This document shows, piece by piece, positions 35,200-43,486 of a DNA stretch of 64,000 nucleotides. How positions within the stretch are numbered: position 1 is the first letter of the stretch; each line of letters opens with the position of its first letter. The position numbers and the translations under genes were made by a program. The notes beneath the pieces are model-generated. The model saw only the letters and a list, made by a program, of their open reading frames with translations. It was not told where the DNA came from and made no database searches. Source of the DNA: Rhodanobacter sp. T12-5 (lineage in GTDB: Bacteria; Pseudomonadota; Gammaproteobacteria; Xanthomonadales; Rhodanobacteraceae); NCBI RefSeq assembly GCF_008329435.1, contig NZ_NPKN01000007.1, positions 186,001 to 250,000 of the forward strand, given 5' to 3'.

Positions 35200-36959
35200 A
35201 CCTGCACCAGCGGGCCGGGATTCTTGAGGTACTTGTCGCGGATAGCGGCGGCCGCCCAATAGGTCAGCGCCGCCACGGTGCCGGTCGGGTTGTAGCCGGC
35301 GTTTTGCGGGAACACGCTGGAGCCCATCACGAACACGTTCGGCACATCCCAGCACTGAAGGTATTTGTTCACCACGCTGGTCTTCGGATCGGCACCCATC
35401 GCGCAACCGCCGGTGTTGTGGGTGGTCTGGTACGGGATGATCGAGTAATGGCCGGTGCGCGGTTTGGCGTGGAACGAGCGCGGCTTCATCGCCTGCGCGA
35501 TCAGCGCCGCCTTGTCGGTGAGAAAGCCCGACATCTTGTGTTCGTTGGGGTGGAAATCGAAGGTCAGCCGCAGCAGCGGGTCGCCGTAGATGTCGCGATA
35601 GGTGGGATCGAGATCGAGGTAGGAGTCGCGATAGCTCATCACGCTGCCATGCGTGGCGATGGAGGCGCTCTTCAGGTAATTGTCGGCCATCGCCTTCTTC
35701 CAGCCGGCGCCCCACTTGGGCGTGCCTTCGGGCAGCTGGTGTTGCAGGATCGGCCGGCCGCCGGTGCTCCACAACGCGATGTAACCGCCACCGACGAAAC
35801 CCTCCGGGCCGTGATCGAAATTGTCGCCGTTGAACTCGTCGATCGCCTGCCCCAGCGCACCGGCACCCATGAACGGATTCATCAGCTCGTCGAGGAACAC
35901 GTCGACCGACGAGGTGATCTGGTAGGCGTAGTTGCGCCCGACCACGCCGGTATTGGTTTTCGGATCGTACGGCTGGCCGATCTTGGAGAGCAGCAGCAGC
36001 AACGCATTGTGCTGGGCGAACGCGCAACAGATCACCAGCGCCGCCGGCTGCTCGAACACTCGACCCTGCTCATCCACATAGGTGACGCCGGTCGCGTGCT
36101 TGCCGCTGCTGTCCAGGTTGATGCGGGTGACGTCGGCGCCCGCGCGATACGAGAAATTCGGCTTCTTCAGCAACACCGGCAGGATCGTAGTCTGCGGCGA
36201 GGCCTTGGAATAGTTGCCGCAACCGAACCACTCGCAATAACCGCAATACGTGCACGGCCCCATCTGCACGCCGAGCGGGTTCGTATACGCCGCCGAGGTG
36301 TTGGCGGCCGCGCAGGGAAACGGCTGAAAGCCCACGCTGCGCGCGGCCTTGTCGAACAGCACGGTGGCATGACTGCGCTTGAGCGGCGCCAGCGGATAGC
36401 CGCGCTGGCGCGGGCCCTCGAACGGGTTGCCGCCGATCTGCAACTGCCCCTGGATATTGCCCGCCTGCCCCGACACGCCGCACAGGTAATCGAACGCGTC
36501 GTAGTGCGGTTCGAGCTCGGCGTAGGTGATGCCCCAATCCTGGATCGTCATGTCCGGCGGAATGAAACTCTTGCCGTAGCGCTGTTCGGTATGGCTGCGT
36601 ATCACGAAATCCTCGGGCAGGAAGCGCCAGGTCTGGCCGTTCCAGTGCACTCCGGCGCCACCGACCCCGACGCCGGGCAGGAACGAACCCAGATGGCGCA
36701 TCGGCAGCGCAGTCTGGTCCATCGAATTGCGGAAGGTCAGCGTGTCGCGCGCCGGTTCCTGGAACAGTCCGTCACGCACGGCATAGCGCAGTTCGTCCTG
36801 GATCTGGGTGGTGGCGAAGTCGGGCACGGTGTCGCGAAACTTGCCGCGCTCCAGCGCCAGCACCTGCATGCCGGCATCGGTCAGTTGCTGGGCCATGATC
36901 GACGCGGTCCAGCCAAAGCCGACCAGCACCACATCGACCGGCTTGAGTCGGGTCGCCAT
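35196..36959 (-). CDS. FAD subunit of a gluconate/sugar dehydrogenase complex (GMC family)
   Basis: A 587-residue flavoprotein of the gluconate 2-dehydrogenase/FAD-glucose dehydrogenase type. The FAD motif is VDVVLVGFGWTASIMAQQL. A cysteine cluster, GPCTYCGYCEWFGCGNYSK, fits an iron-sulfur site as seen in FAD-dependent glucose dehydrogenases. The C-terminal active-site region is TTHNTGGCAMG and GYNPTGTVAALTYWAA. It has no signal peptide of its own and is presumably carried out by the Tat partner encoded immediately upstream (2 bp gap). The exact sugar or sugar acid is not assignable. Confidence 0.93.
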   Translation of the reverse strand: MATRLKPVDVVLVGFGWTASIMAQQLTDAGMQVLALERGKFRDTVPDFATTQIQDELRYAVRDGLFQEPARDTLTFRNSMDQTALPMRHLGSFLPGVGVGGAGVHWNGQTWRFLPEDFVIRSHTEQRYGKSFIPPDMTIQDWGITYAELEPHYDAFDYLCGVSGQAGNIQGQLQIGGNPFEGPRQRGYPLAPLKRSHATVLFDKAARSVGFQPFPCAAANTSAAYTNPLGVQMGPCTYCGYCEWFGCGNYSKASPQTTILPVLLKKPNFSYRAGADVTRINLDSSGKHATGVTYVDEQGRVFEQPAALVICCAFAQHNALLLLLSKIGQPYDPKTNTGVVGRNYAYQITSSVDVFLDELMNPFMGAGALGQAIDEFNGDNFDHGPEGFVGGGYIALWSTGGRPILQHQLPEGTPKWGAGWKKAMADNYLKSASIATHGSVMSYRDSYLDLDPTYRDIYGDPLLRLTFDFHPNEHKMSGFLTDKAALIAQAMKPRSFHAKPRTGHYSIIPYQTTHNTGGCAMGADPKTSVVNKYLQCWDVPNVFVMGSSVFPQNAGYNPTGTVAALTYWAAAAIRDKYLKNPGPLVQV

Positions 36960-36961
36960 GC

Positions 36962-37660
36962 TCAGCCTTCCCGCAGCAAGCTGCCGTCGCGACCGAGGAT
37001 GCCCACCGTCGGTTGCTTATACGGTTTGCCGTATTGCTCGATCTCGGCGACGTAGTTGTAGCGTGGGCCGGGGAAGCCGACCAGTTTCCAGCCGGCAAAC
37101 TGGTAGTTGCCGCCATACATCGGATCGGCCAGGAAACCCTCGACGGTATTGCTCAGCAACATCGTGAAGAACGCCTTGGCCGGCACGTCGGCCAGCTTGA
37201 TGTCGCCGCCTTCCAGTCCGTGCAGGACGTCATCCTGTTGCACGGCGGACAGCTCGACGAAGGACTTCTGGTGGTTCTGGCGACACCAGTCTTCGATGTT
37301 GCCGATCGCGGTTCGATACAACTCGGCCGGCGTCAATTTGAGCTGGTAGCCCTGCTCGTCGGTGCCCTTCTCCCACGGGCCCTGCATGTACCAACGATGC
37401 GCGTGGCCGTAAGGTCCAGCCAATTGCCGGTCGATGAACAAGGCGACATGCGCGCCGCCGGCACCGAGGCCGTCTTCCTCGTCGGGAATCAGCCGCGCGG
37501 TCGCCGCCTCGACCCAGCGCTGTTCGGCTTCGCTGAAGAAACGCCGCGCGATCGGCCCGGACGCGCGGGCGTCCTCGTGCTGGCCGCAGCCGACCACACC
37601 CACGACCGGCAGCACCAGCGCCGCCTTGATCAACGAGCGGCGCGACATCGGGATACTCAT
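36962..37660 (-). CDS. Gluconate 2-dehydrogenase subunit 3-type (Tat-exported) protein
   Basis: A 232-residue small subunit. The twin-arginine signal MSRRSLIKAALVLPVVG is clear and is followed by VVGCGQ, which could also serve as a lipobox. The mature part matches the gluconate 2-dehydrogenase gamma family (RFFSEAEQRWVEAATARLIPD, MLLSNTVEGFLADPMYGGN). It probably escorts the folded FAD subunit through the Tat pathway. It is the first gene of the four-gene dehydrogenase series and faces a Crp/Fnr-type regulator across a 247-bp divergent gap. Confidence 0.92.
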   Translation of the reverse strand: MSIPMSRRSLIKAALVLPVVGVVGCGQHEDARASGPIARRFFSEAEQRWVEAATARLIPDEEDGLGAGGAHVALFIDRQLAGPYGHAHRWYMQGPWEKGTDEQGYQLKLTPAELYRTAIGNIEDWCRQNHQKSFVELSAVQQDDVLHGLEGGDIKLADVPAKAFFTMLLSNTVEGFLADPMYGGNYQFAGWKLVGFPGPRYNYVAEIEQYGKPYKQPTVGILGRDGSLLREG

Positions 37661-37907
37661 CAGCCAACTCCGTCATTCACCGTGATGCGCTGACTGTGCG
37701 GCGGACATGTCCGCGGGTTCCGTTCGCCAGCGCACATAGGGCGGCAGCGTGTGCATGTCCGGTTGGGTACCCGCAGACCGGCCTCGTTTGACGCCACCGA
37801 TCCACAGAAAACACGTTGGCATCACGGTTCAGGCGCGTCTAATGTTCTGCCCGTCGTCGAGCCTAGGCGACCTGCTGTCGTACTGTTTCTGGCCGCCTGG
37901 AGCAAAA
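37661..37907. promoter_or_regulatory. Divergent intergenic region, dehydrogenase operon and Crp/Fnr regulator
   Basis: Both the sugar dehydrogenase operon (leftwards) and the regulator (rightwards) must start from this 247-bp gap. It is less GC-rich near 37850-37905 and has a GGAG site six bases before the regulator ATG. I could not mark a clear palindromic operator or -35/-10 elements by eye. Confidence 0.5.
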
Positions 37908-38696
37908 ATGCCCGATGCCGCTGACCCTAGTTGCAATGCGTTGCTTGCAGCACTTTCAACGGTGGCTTACGCGCGGCTTTCCCCGCACATGGAACCCGTG
38001 CGCCTGTTGCGCGATCAGAGGATTCACGACCCCCACGTTCCCCAGCGCCAGGTCTATTTTCCCATCGACTGCATCGTTTCCCTGCAAACCGTACTCAGCG
38101 ATGGTTCGTCCGATGAAATCGCGATTGTCGGCAACGAAGGCGTCGTGGGCATTGCCGTGGTCATGGGCAGTGACAGCGCGCCCAGTCGTGCACTGGTGCG
38201 CCGCGCCGGCCATGCCTGGCGCATCAAGGCGGAGTGCCTGCGGCATGAATTCCAGCGCATCGGCGAACTGCAACTCGCGCTGTTGCGCTATTCCCAGGCC
38301 TTGTTGACGCAAATCGCGCAAACCGCCGTCTGCAACCGCCACCACATGCTGGATCAGCAATTGTGCCGCTGGCTGCTGATGACCCTGGACCGGTTGCCAT
38401 CCAACGAACTGACCGTGACCCAGGAACAGATTGCCAACATGCTCGGCGTGCGCCGCGAGGGGGTGACCGAGGCTGCCGGCAAGCTGCAACGCGCCGGCGC
38501 GATCCGGTATAGCCGCGGCCGCATCGACGTGCTGGATCGGCGCAAGCTCGAAGAATCCGCCTGCGAATGTTACCGGGTGGTCAGCCGCGAATGCAGCCGC
38601 CGCTTGCCGCCGCCGCTATCCATCGCGGAGCCCGCTGTTGAACGCCAGCGGCAGGAGCAAGTACTGGAACGACCCTTCCGCCTGATGAATGCGTGA
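37908..38696 (+). CDS. Crp/Fnr-family transcription regulator
   Basis: A 262-residue regulator with an N-terminal cyclic-nucleotide-binding-like barrel (QVYFPIDCIVSLQTVLSDGSS, EIAIVGNEGVVGIAVVMGSD) and a C-terminal winged helix (ELTVTQEQIANMLGVRREGVTEAAGKL). It has no FNR-type N-terminal cysteine set and lacks the canonical cAMP-binding arginine context, so the signal is unknown. The ATG at 37908 with GGAG upstream is used; the frame is open to 37749. Its position opposite the sugar dehydrogenase operon suggests it controls that operon. Confidence 0.87.
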   Translation: MPDAADPSCNALLAALSTVAYARLSPHMEPVRLLRDQRIHDPHVPQRQVYFPIDCIVSLQTVLSDGSSDEIAIVGNEGVVGIAVVMGSDSAPSRALVRRAGHAWRIKAECLRHEFQRIGELQLALLRYSQALLTQIAQTAVCNRHHMLDQQLCRWLLMTLDRLPSNELTVTQEQIANMLGVRREGVTEAAGKLQRAGAIRYSRGRIDVLDRRKLEESACECYRVVSRECSRRLPPPLSIAEPAVERQRQEQVLERPFRLMNA

Positions 38697-38748
38697 GCGG
38701 GATGTTCATGCTGTCGGTCGGTCGACTGCACCTGCGACCCTGGTGCTT

Positions 38749-39306
38749 TCAGCCGCGATGAATCGCCGCCCCGGGACCGCTCAGCCACTCGCGTGCGAGC
38801 ATCGCGAAGATCACGTCATCCACCCACTCCCCGCGTAGCCACAGGCTTTCGCGGTGATGTGCCTCCTGGCGCATGCCCAGCGCACGCAGCATCGCCACGC
38901 ACGCGAGATTGCGCGGATCCACCGACGCGTGGATGCGATGCCGGCCGAGCTGCCCGAACACGAACGCGAACATCGCCCGCACAGCCTCACTGGCGTAGCC
39001 GCTGCCCTGATGTGTCGGGGCGATGCTGATTCCGAATTCGACCGAGTCTTCGGCCTGTTCCGGCAGGTTCACACCGACATCGCCGATCAGCTGGCCGCTG
39101 TCGCGCAGGCGAATCGCGCGCTGGAACCAGCCCGAGGCTTGCGGTTGCGTTGGCTGCGCCGCGATGAAGTCGCGCGCCGCCGCCACGTCGACTGGACACC
39201 AGCCCTGGAAGCGCGCCACCACCGGATCGGCGCGATACGCGAACAGGGCCTCGGCATCCTGCGGGCGCAGCGCGTCAATCCGCAACCGCGCCGTGGCCAG
39301 TTCCAT
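38749..39306 (-). CDS. GNAT N-acetyltransferase (RimJ/RimL-like)
   Basis: A 185-residue acetyltransferase. The family pattern is seen as MELATARLRIDALRPQDAEA at the start, GDVGVNLPEQAEDSVEFGIS in the core, and the acetyl-CoA-binding motif PTHQGSGYASEAVRAMF, then DPRNLACVAMLRALGM. It probably acetylates a protein N-terminus, an amine antibiotic or a small molecule. It follows prmB by 3 bp on the same strand. Confidence 0.88.
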   Translation of the reverse strand: MELATARLRIDALRPQDAEALFAYRADPVVARFQGWCPVDVAAARDFIAAQPTQPQASGWFQRAIRLRDSGQLIGDVGVNLPEQAEDSVEFGISIAPTHQGSGYASEAVRAMFAFVFGQLGRHRIHASVDPRNLACVAMLRALGMRQEAHHRESLWLRGEWVDDVIFAMLAREWLSGPGAAIHRG

Positions 39307-39309
39307 CGC

Positions 39310-40236
39310 TCAAGCCGGACGGCGTGCCGCAGCCGCCGCACGGATCGCCGTCGCGTGCTCGACCAGGTCGCGCCGTTCCAGGGCGAAGATGCCCATCTGG
39401 CCGACCTTGAACTCGATCCAGATGAACGGAACCTCCGGCAGCAAGGCAGCCAGCGCGTGCTCGCTCTCGCCCACCTCGACGATCAGCAGGCCATCCTCGG
39501 TGAGATGGTCGGCCGCCTCGTCGAGCATGCGCAGGCACAGATCCAGGCCATCGCGGCCGGAGGTCAGGCCCAGCTTCGGCTCGTGTGCGTACTCGCCCGG
39601 CAGCGCGGCGTATTCGTCCTCGGTGACGTACGGCGGGTTGGAGACGATCAGGTCGTACTTGCGTCCGGCCACGCCGGCGAACAGGTCGGACCGGATCGCC
39701 TCGACGCGATCCTCGACGTGCTGGAAAGCGATGTTCTCGCGCGCCAGCGACAGCGCCTCGTCGCTGATGTCGACGATGTCGACCTGCCACTCGGGGTTGT
39801 ACTCGGCCATCGCGATGCCGATGCAGCCCGAGCCGGTGCACATGTCCAGCGCCCGCTCGATGTGGCGCTCGTCCAGCCATGGCGCGAAGCCCGACTCGAT
39901 CAGCTCGGCGATCGGCGATCGCGGCACCAGCGCACGGCGGTCGCTCTTGAACTTCAGCCCGGCGAACCAGGTTTCGCCGACCAGGTAGGCCACTGGCAGG
40001 CGCTCGGTCACGCGGCGCTCGATCAGTGCCAACACGTTCGCGCGCTCGGTCGTGGTGAGCCGGCCCGCGCCGTACGCCGGCGGGATGTCCGGCGGCAGGT
40101 GCAGGCTGGCCAGCACCAGATGAGTAGCCTCGTCGATCGGATTGTCGTGGCTGTGGCCGAAGGTCAGCCCGGCAGCCGAGAAGCGGCTGGCACCGTAGCG
40201 GATGAAGTCGATGATGGTGGCGAGTTCGGCGGTCAC
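39310..40236 (-). CDS. prmB: Ribosomal protein uL3 glutamine N5-methyltransferase
   Basis: This 308-residue SAM-dependent methyltransferase modifies a glutamine of ribosomal protein L3. The SAM motif is ALDMCTGSGCIGIAMAEY, and the catalytic NPPY is in LIVSNPPYVTEDEYAALP followed by EPKLGLTSGRDGLD. The PrmB-type N-terminus (ATIIDFIRYGASRF) separates it from release-factor PrmC. A GTG start at 40236 is used since no ATG lies at the conserved opening. It is cotranscribed with the GNAT gene. Confidence 0.9.
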   Translation of the reverse strand: MTAELATIIDFIRYGASRFSAAGLTFGHSHDNPIDEATHLVLASLHLPPDIPPAYGAGRLTTTERANVLALIERRVTERLPVAYLVGETWFAGLKFKSDRRALVPRSPIAELIESGFAPWLDERHIERALDMCTGSGCIGIAMAEYNPEWQVDIVDISDEALSLARENIAFQHVEDRVEAIRSDLFAGVAGRKYDLIVSNPPYVTEDEYAALPGEYAHEPKLGLTSGRDGLDLCLRMLDEAADHLTEDGLLIVEVGESEHALAALLPEVPFIWIEFKVGQMGIFALERRDLVEHATAIRAAAAARRPA

Positions 40237-40289
40237 GGCAACACCCGAAACGGAAGGGCCGGCAAGTATAGCTGCCGCCTGAGGGCCGG

Positions 40290-40392
40290 AGAGCGAGGAG
40301 TGAGTGAAGAGGAGTGAGGAGTGAGCGAAAGCAGTTCGTCGGCGGCTTGCCCTCTTTTCTCTCACTCCTCACTCCTCTCCACTCACTCCCAG
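40290..40392. repeat. Purine/pyrimidine-rich inverted repeat between prmB and psd
   Basis: The left arm is GAGGAGTGAGTGAAGAGGAG with a second GAGTGAGGAGTGAGCG; the right arm is CTCACTCCTCACTCCTCTCC and CACTCACTCCC. It is made of 7-8 bp GAGTGAG words and complements and can fold into a long hairpin. It lies between two divergent genes. Confidence 0.65.
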
Positions 40393-40410
40393 CCCCGTAT
40401 ACTTCGGCGG

Positions 40411-41250
40411 ATGACTTTCAACGTATTCCTGCAGTACATCCTGCCGCACCGCGCGCTGTCGCGAGTGGTCTACTGGGCCACGCGCTGGACGCTCGCGCCG
40501 TGGAAGAACTGGCTGATCGCCACCATCGTGCGCAACTACGACGTGAACATGGCCGAGGCGGCGCAGCCCGATCCGCTGGCCTACCAGCACTTCAACGCGT
40601 TCTTCACGCGCAAGCTGAAGCCCCACGCGCGCCAGGCCGATGCCGACCCGGCCGCCCTGCTCTCGCCGGCCGACGGCCGCATCAGCCAGGCCGGCACGAT
40701 CGTCGACGGGCGCATCTTCCAGGCGAAGGGGCAGGAATACACCGCCGCCGAACTGCTCGGCGGCGACGAAGCCGCGGCTGCGCCGTACCGCAACGGCCGC
40801 TTCGTCACCGTCTACCTGTCGCCGCGCGACTACCACCGCGTACACATGCCGCTGAAAGGCACGCTGAAGGAAACCGTGCACGTGCCCGGGCGCATCTTCA
40901 GCGTGGCGCCGTTTGCGGTCGCGGCGATTCCTCGGTTGTTCGCGCGCAACGAGCGGCTGGTCTGCCACTTCGAGGGCGAGCACGGCCCGTTCGTGGTGGT
41001 GATGGTCGGTGCGATCCTGGTCTCGTCGGTGGCCACGGTGTGGGACGGCCTGGTGATCCCGCCGTACGCGTCGTCGATCCGGCGCAAGTCGTTCGCCGGC
41101 CAGAACATCACGCTGGACCGCTTCGCCGAGATGGCGCGCTTCAACATGGGCTCCACCGTGATCGTGCTGCTGCCCGACGGCACGGCCTCGCTCGATCCGC
41201 TACAGCCGCAGCAAGCGGTACGGGTCGGCGAGCGGCTTGGTCATCGCTGA
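40411..41250 (+). CDS. psd: Phosphatidylserine decarboxylase
   Basis: This 279-residue inner-membrane enzyme makes phosphatidylethanolamine. The proenzyme is cut between Gly and Ser of a conserved motif, here [11 protein letters not shown], to form the pyruvoyl group; [12 protein letters not shown] and [15 protein letters not shown] carry the catalytic Asp and His regions. The N-terminus [19 protein letters not shown] matches the family start, supporting the ATG at 40411 rather than in-frame codons further upstream. A terminator-like hairpin follows. Confidence 0.95.
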   Translation: MTFNVFLQYILPHRALSRVVYWATRWTLAPWKNWLIATIVRNYDVNMAEAAQPDPLAYQHFNAFFTRKLKPHARQADADPAALLSPADGRISQAGTIVDGRIFQAKGQEYTAAELLGGDEAAAAPYRNGRFVTVYLSPRDYHRVHMPLKGTLKETVHVPGRIFSVAPFAVAAIPRLFARNERLVCHFEGEHGPFVVVMVGAILVSSVATVWDGLVIPPYASSIRRKSFAGQNITLDRFAEMARFNMGSTVIVLLPDGTASLDPLQPQQAVRVGERLGHR

Positions 41251-41266
41251 ATCCTGCACGGAAAAC

Positions 41267-41285
41267 TGACGCCAAGCGTCATTTT
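41267..41285 (+). terminator. Terminator candidate after psd
   Basis: TGACGC and GCGTCA pair around a 3-base loop and are followed by TTTTG, 16 bp past the psd stop. The stem is short but correctly placed. Confidence 0.55.
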
Positions 41286-41379
41286 GTGACGCCCTAGGCG
41301 CAATTCCGGAAAGCACCCCGCTACGCTCGCGTCTGCTGTCGTGCCGTCAGGGCCGCTCATTCCAGCGTCGAGGGGACTC

Positions 41380-41817
41380 ATGCAAATACTCACTCCGTTC
41401 TTCGTGATGATGCGGGCGCGCCAGCTGGGCCGCCAATTCCGCGATATCGAGCGCAGCATCCGGGCGCTGCCCAGGCGCAGCCGCGAACGACTCAGCCTGC
41501 TCGCCCTGCGCGAGATCGGCCAGGCTTCGCGCAGCGACTTTCCGCATCTGTACGGCACTGCCCCGGAGACGCGTTTCCTGCCTTGGGGCCAGGGCACCGA
41601 TGCGGGCTACGAACGCGCCAGCTCGAACAACAGCGAAGTCGCGTTGCGCGGCATCGCGCTGTGGCTCGCGGTGGTCTACCACGAAACCAAGAATTCACCG
41701 CATGCCAGCCTGCAGCCGCAACATCGGCAAGTCATGCAGCTGCTGCGCGAGCTGAAGGAAGTCCACGGCAGCGGCCACACCGTCGAAAGCTGGATGAACG
41801 ACACCGCCGCTGCCTGA
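41380..41817 (+). CDS. Hypothetical protein
   Basis: A 145-residue, probably cytoplasmic protein, starting MQILTPFFVMMRARQLGRQF behind a good AGGGGA site. It is rich in Arg, Leu and Gln and looks alpha-helical (RSIRALPRRSRERLSLLALR), with a Thr/Tyr-rich middle (FPHLYGTAPETRFLPWG). I recognise no family. It stands alone between psd and a convergent lytic transglycosylase, with a hairpin (41832-41856) at its end. Confidence 0.6.
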   Translation: MQILTPFFVMMRARQLGRQFRDIERSIRALPRRSRERLSLLALREIGQASRSDFPHLYGTAPETRFLPWGQGTDAGYERASSNNSEVALRGIALWLAVVYHETKNSPHASLQPQHRQVMQLLRELKEVHGSGHTVESWMNDTAAA

Positions 41818-41831
41818 GTAGTTGCAGCAGC

Positions 41832-41856
41832 CGGGCGTGAGCAGCAGCAACGCCCG
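41832..41856. terminator. Hairpin between convergent genes
   Basis: CGGGCGT and ACGCCCG form a 7-bp stem with an 11-base loop in the gap between the hypothetical gene and the convergent transglycosylase. No T run follows, so termination is only a suggestion. Confidence 0.3.
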
Positions 41857-41885
41857 CTGTCCGCCCAAGCCCTGCCCTCACTCGC

Positions 41886-43361
41886 TCAGTGGCACGCCGG
41901 CAGCGTCAACACCTGCCCGGCGCGGATCCGATGATGCTTGAGGCCATTCATCTCGGCCACTTCCTGCACGCTTGAGCAATGCAGCTTGCGCACGATGCTG
42001 ATCAGCGACTCGCCGCGACGCACCTTGTAGCGCCGGGCGCTCGCGGCCACCGGCGGCGCCACCGGTGAGGTCACCACCGGGACGACGGCGTGATGCAGGT
42101 CGCCGGCCAGGATCGGCCATGGACCATCGACGCAACGCGACGCGTAGGCACCCTCGAGATTCTTCGGCAAGGCCAGCCGCGCACCCGCCGGCTGGGTCAC
42201 TTGCGGGTCCAGCTTCGGGTTGAGATTGCGCAAGGTGCGGAACCAGCCGTCGCTCATGCCGCCGGCAGAACCCAGGCAGACGGTCAGTTCGGACAGCGAT
42301 GCCGGCCGCTTCAGGATGACCGAGCCGGGCGCACCGTCGATCTTCGGGAAACGCAGGTTGTAGCTTTCCGGATGCAGGAACAACCATGCCGCCGCCAGCA
42401 CCGACGGCACGTAGTCACGGGTTTCCTGGGGAAGCGCGTCGTAGATGCGCGGATCGTAGAAACTCACCGAAGTGTCGTCGCCGACCAGTCGGCCCATGCG
42501 CCCTTCGCCGGTGTTGTACGCGCCGATGGTCAGTTCGAGGTTGTCGTTGAACTTGCGCAGCTGCTCGTTGAGGTATTCGGCATTGGCGCGGGCCGATGCC
42601 GCCGGATCGAAGCGCGTGTCGAAGCCGTTGTCGGTGCCCAGGCCGAAACGCATGCCGGTGGCATACATGAACTGCAACGGCCCGGCCGCGCCCGAACGTG
42701 ACACCGCATGCACCTTGCCGCCGGATTCCTTCGCCACCATGCCGAACAGCAGCGCTTCGGGCAGGTCCGCCTTTTCGTACTGCGGCCACATCTCGAAACG
42801 CAGGTGTTCGTAGTTGACGTACGCATCCATCAACTGCGGCCGCCACTGGGTCAGCCACATTTCCAGCGCGGCCTTGACCGGCCCATTCATCGCGATCAAC
42901 TGGGACAGCTTCTGCCCGTGCAGCAGGGTCACACTGCGTTGCGCCTGCGGCAGGCTGGCCGCGCCGGCCTTGCCGGCGGCCAGCGCCGCCTGCGATGCAT
43001 CGACGTCGCCGTTCAGGTCCTGGTCGCCGCCGAAATCGCCATCCTTCAAGCGCAGCATGTGGTCGAACACCGAGAAGAACCGCTGCGGATCGCAACCTTC
43101 CGTGCTGCCGCAGAGCGCCGCCGTCTTTTTCAGCTCGTCCAGCGAACGGGTCAAGGTCAGTTGGGACGCCTGCAAATTGCCTTCACGCGATTGCTGCAGG
43201 GCGGTCTCGTAGCTTTTGCTGGCCTGGTCCAACTGGCTGTAAAGGGCATTCACCGACGCCGACTGCCGGGTACCGCCGCTGCTGCTGCAGGCGCCGAGCA
43301 GGACAAACGCCACGGCAAGCGGAGCCAGGCGCATGGAACGAATCGCGGAACACGACACCAT
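41886..43361 (-). CDS. Lytic transglycosylase with C-terminal LysM (MltD-like lipoprotein)
   Basis: A 491-residue outer-membrane lipoprotein that cleaves peptidoglycan to anhydro-muropeptides. The lipobox is AFVLLGACSSS; the SLT domain has the catalytic glutamate in GMVAKESGGKVHAVSRSGAAGPLQFM and IGAYNTGEGRM. One LysM domain closes the protein (YKVRRGESLISIVRKLHCSS). The start at 43361 has an AGGTGA site; a TTG at 43379 or the ATG at 43334 are possible. The long helical stretch between lipobox and SLT (about 40-150) is unassigned. Confidence 0.88.
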   Translation of the reverse strand: MVSCSAIRSMRLAPLAVAFVLLGACSSSGGTRQSASVNALYSQLDQASKSYETALQQSREGNLQASQLTLTRSLDELKKTAALCGSTEGCDPQRFFSVFDHMLRLKDGDFGGDQDLNGDVDASQAALAAGKAGAASLPQAQRSVTLLHGQKLSQLIAMNGPVKAALEMWLTQWRPQLMDAYVNYEHLRFEMWPQYEKADLPEALLFGMVAKESGGKVHAVSRSGAAGPLQFMYATGMRFGLGTDNGFDTRFDPAASARANAEYLNEQLRKFNDNLELTIGAYNTGEGRMGRLVGDDTSVSFYDPRIYDALPQETRDYVPSVLAAAWLFLHPESYNLRFPKIDGAPGSVILKRPASLSELTVCLGSAGGMSDGWFRTLRNLNPKLDPQVTQPAGARLALPKNLEGAYASRCVDGPWPILAGDLHHAVVPVVTSPVAPPVAASARRYKVRRGESLISIVRKLHCSSVQEVAEMNGLKHHRIRAGQVLTLPACH

Positions 43362-43486
43362 CACTAACTTCACCTGCAAAAAGACCCACCATAGCTGGCG
43401 CAGCAGCTCGACTCAACGCAATCGCCACATGACGCGACGGCGCCGGCGTCTGGCTACAATCGCTCGACACCAAGGGACGGAACACC

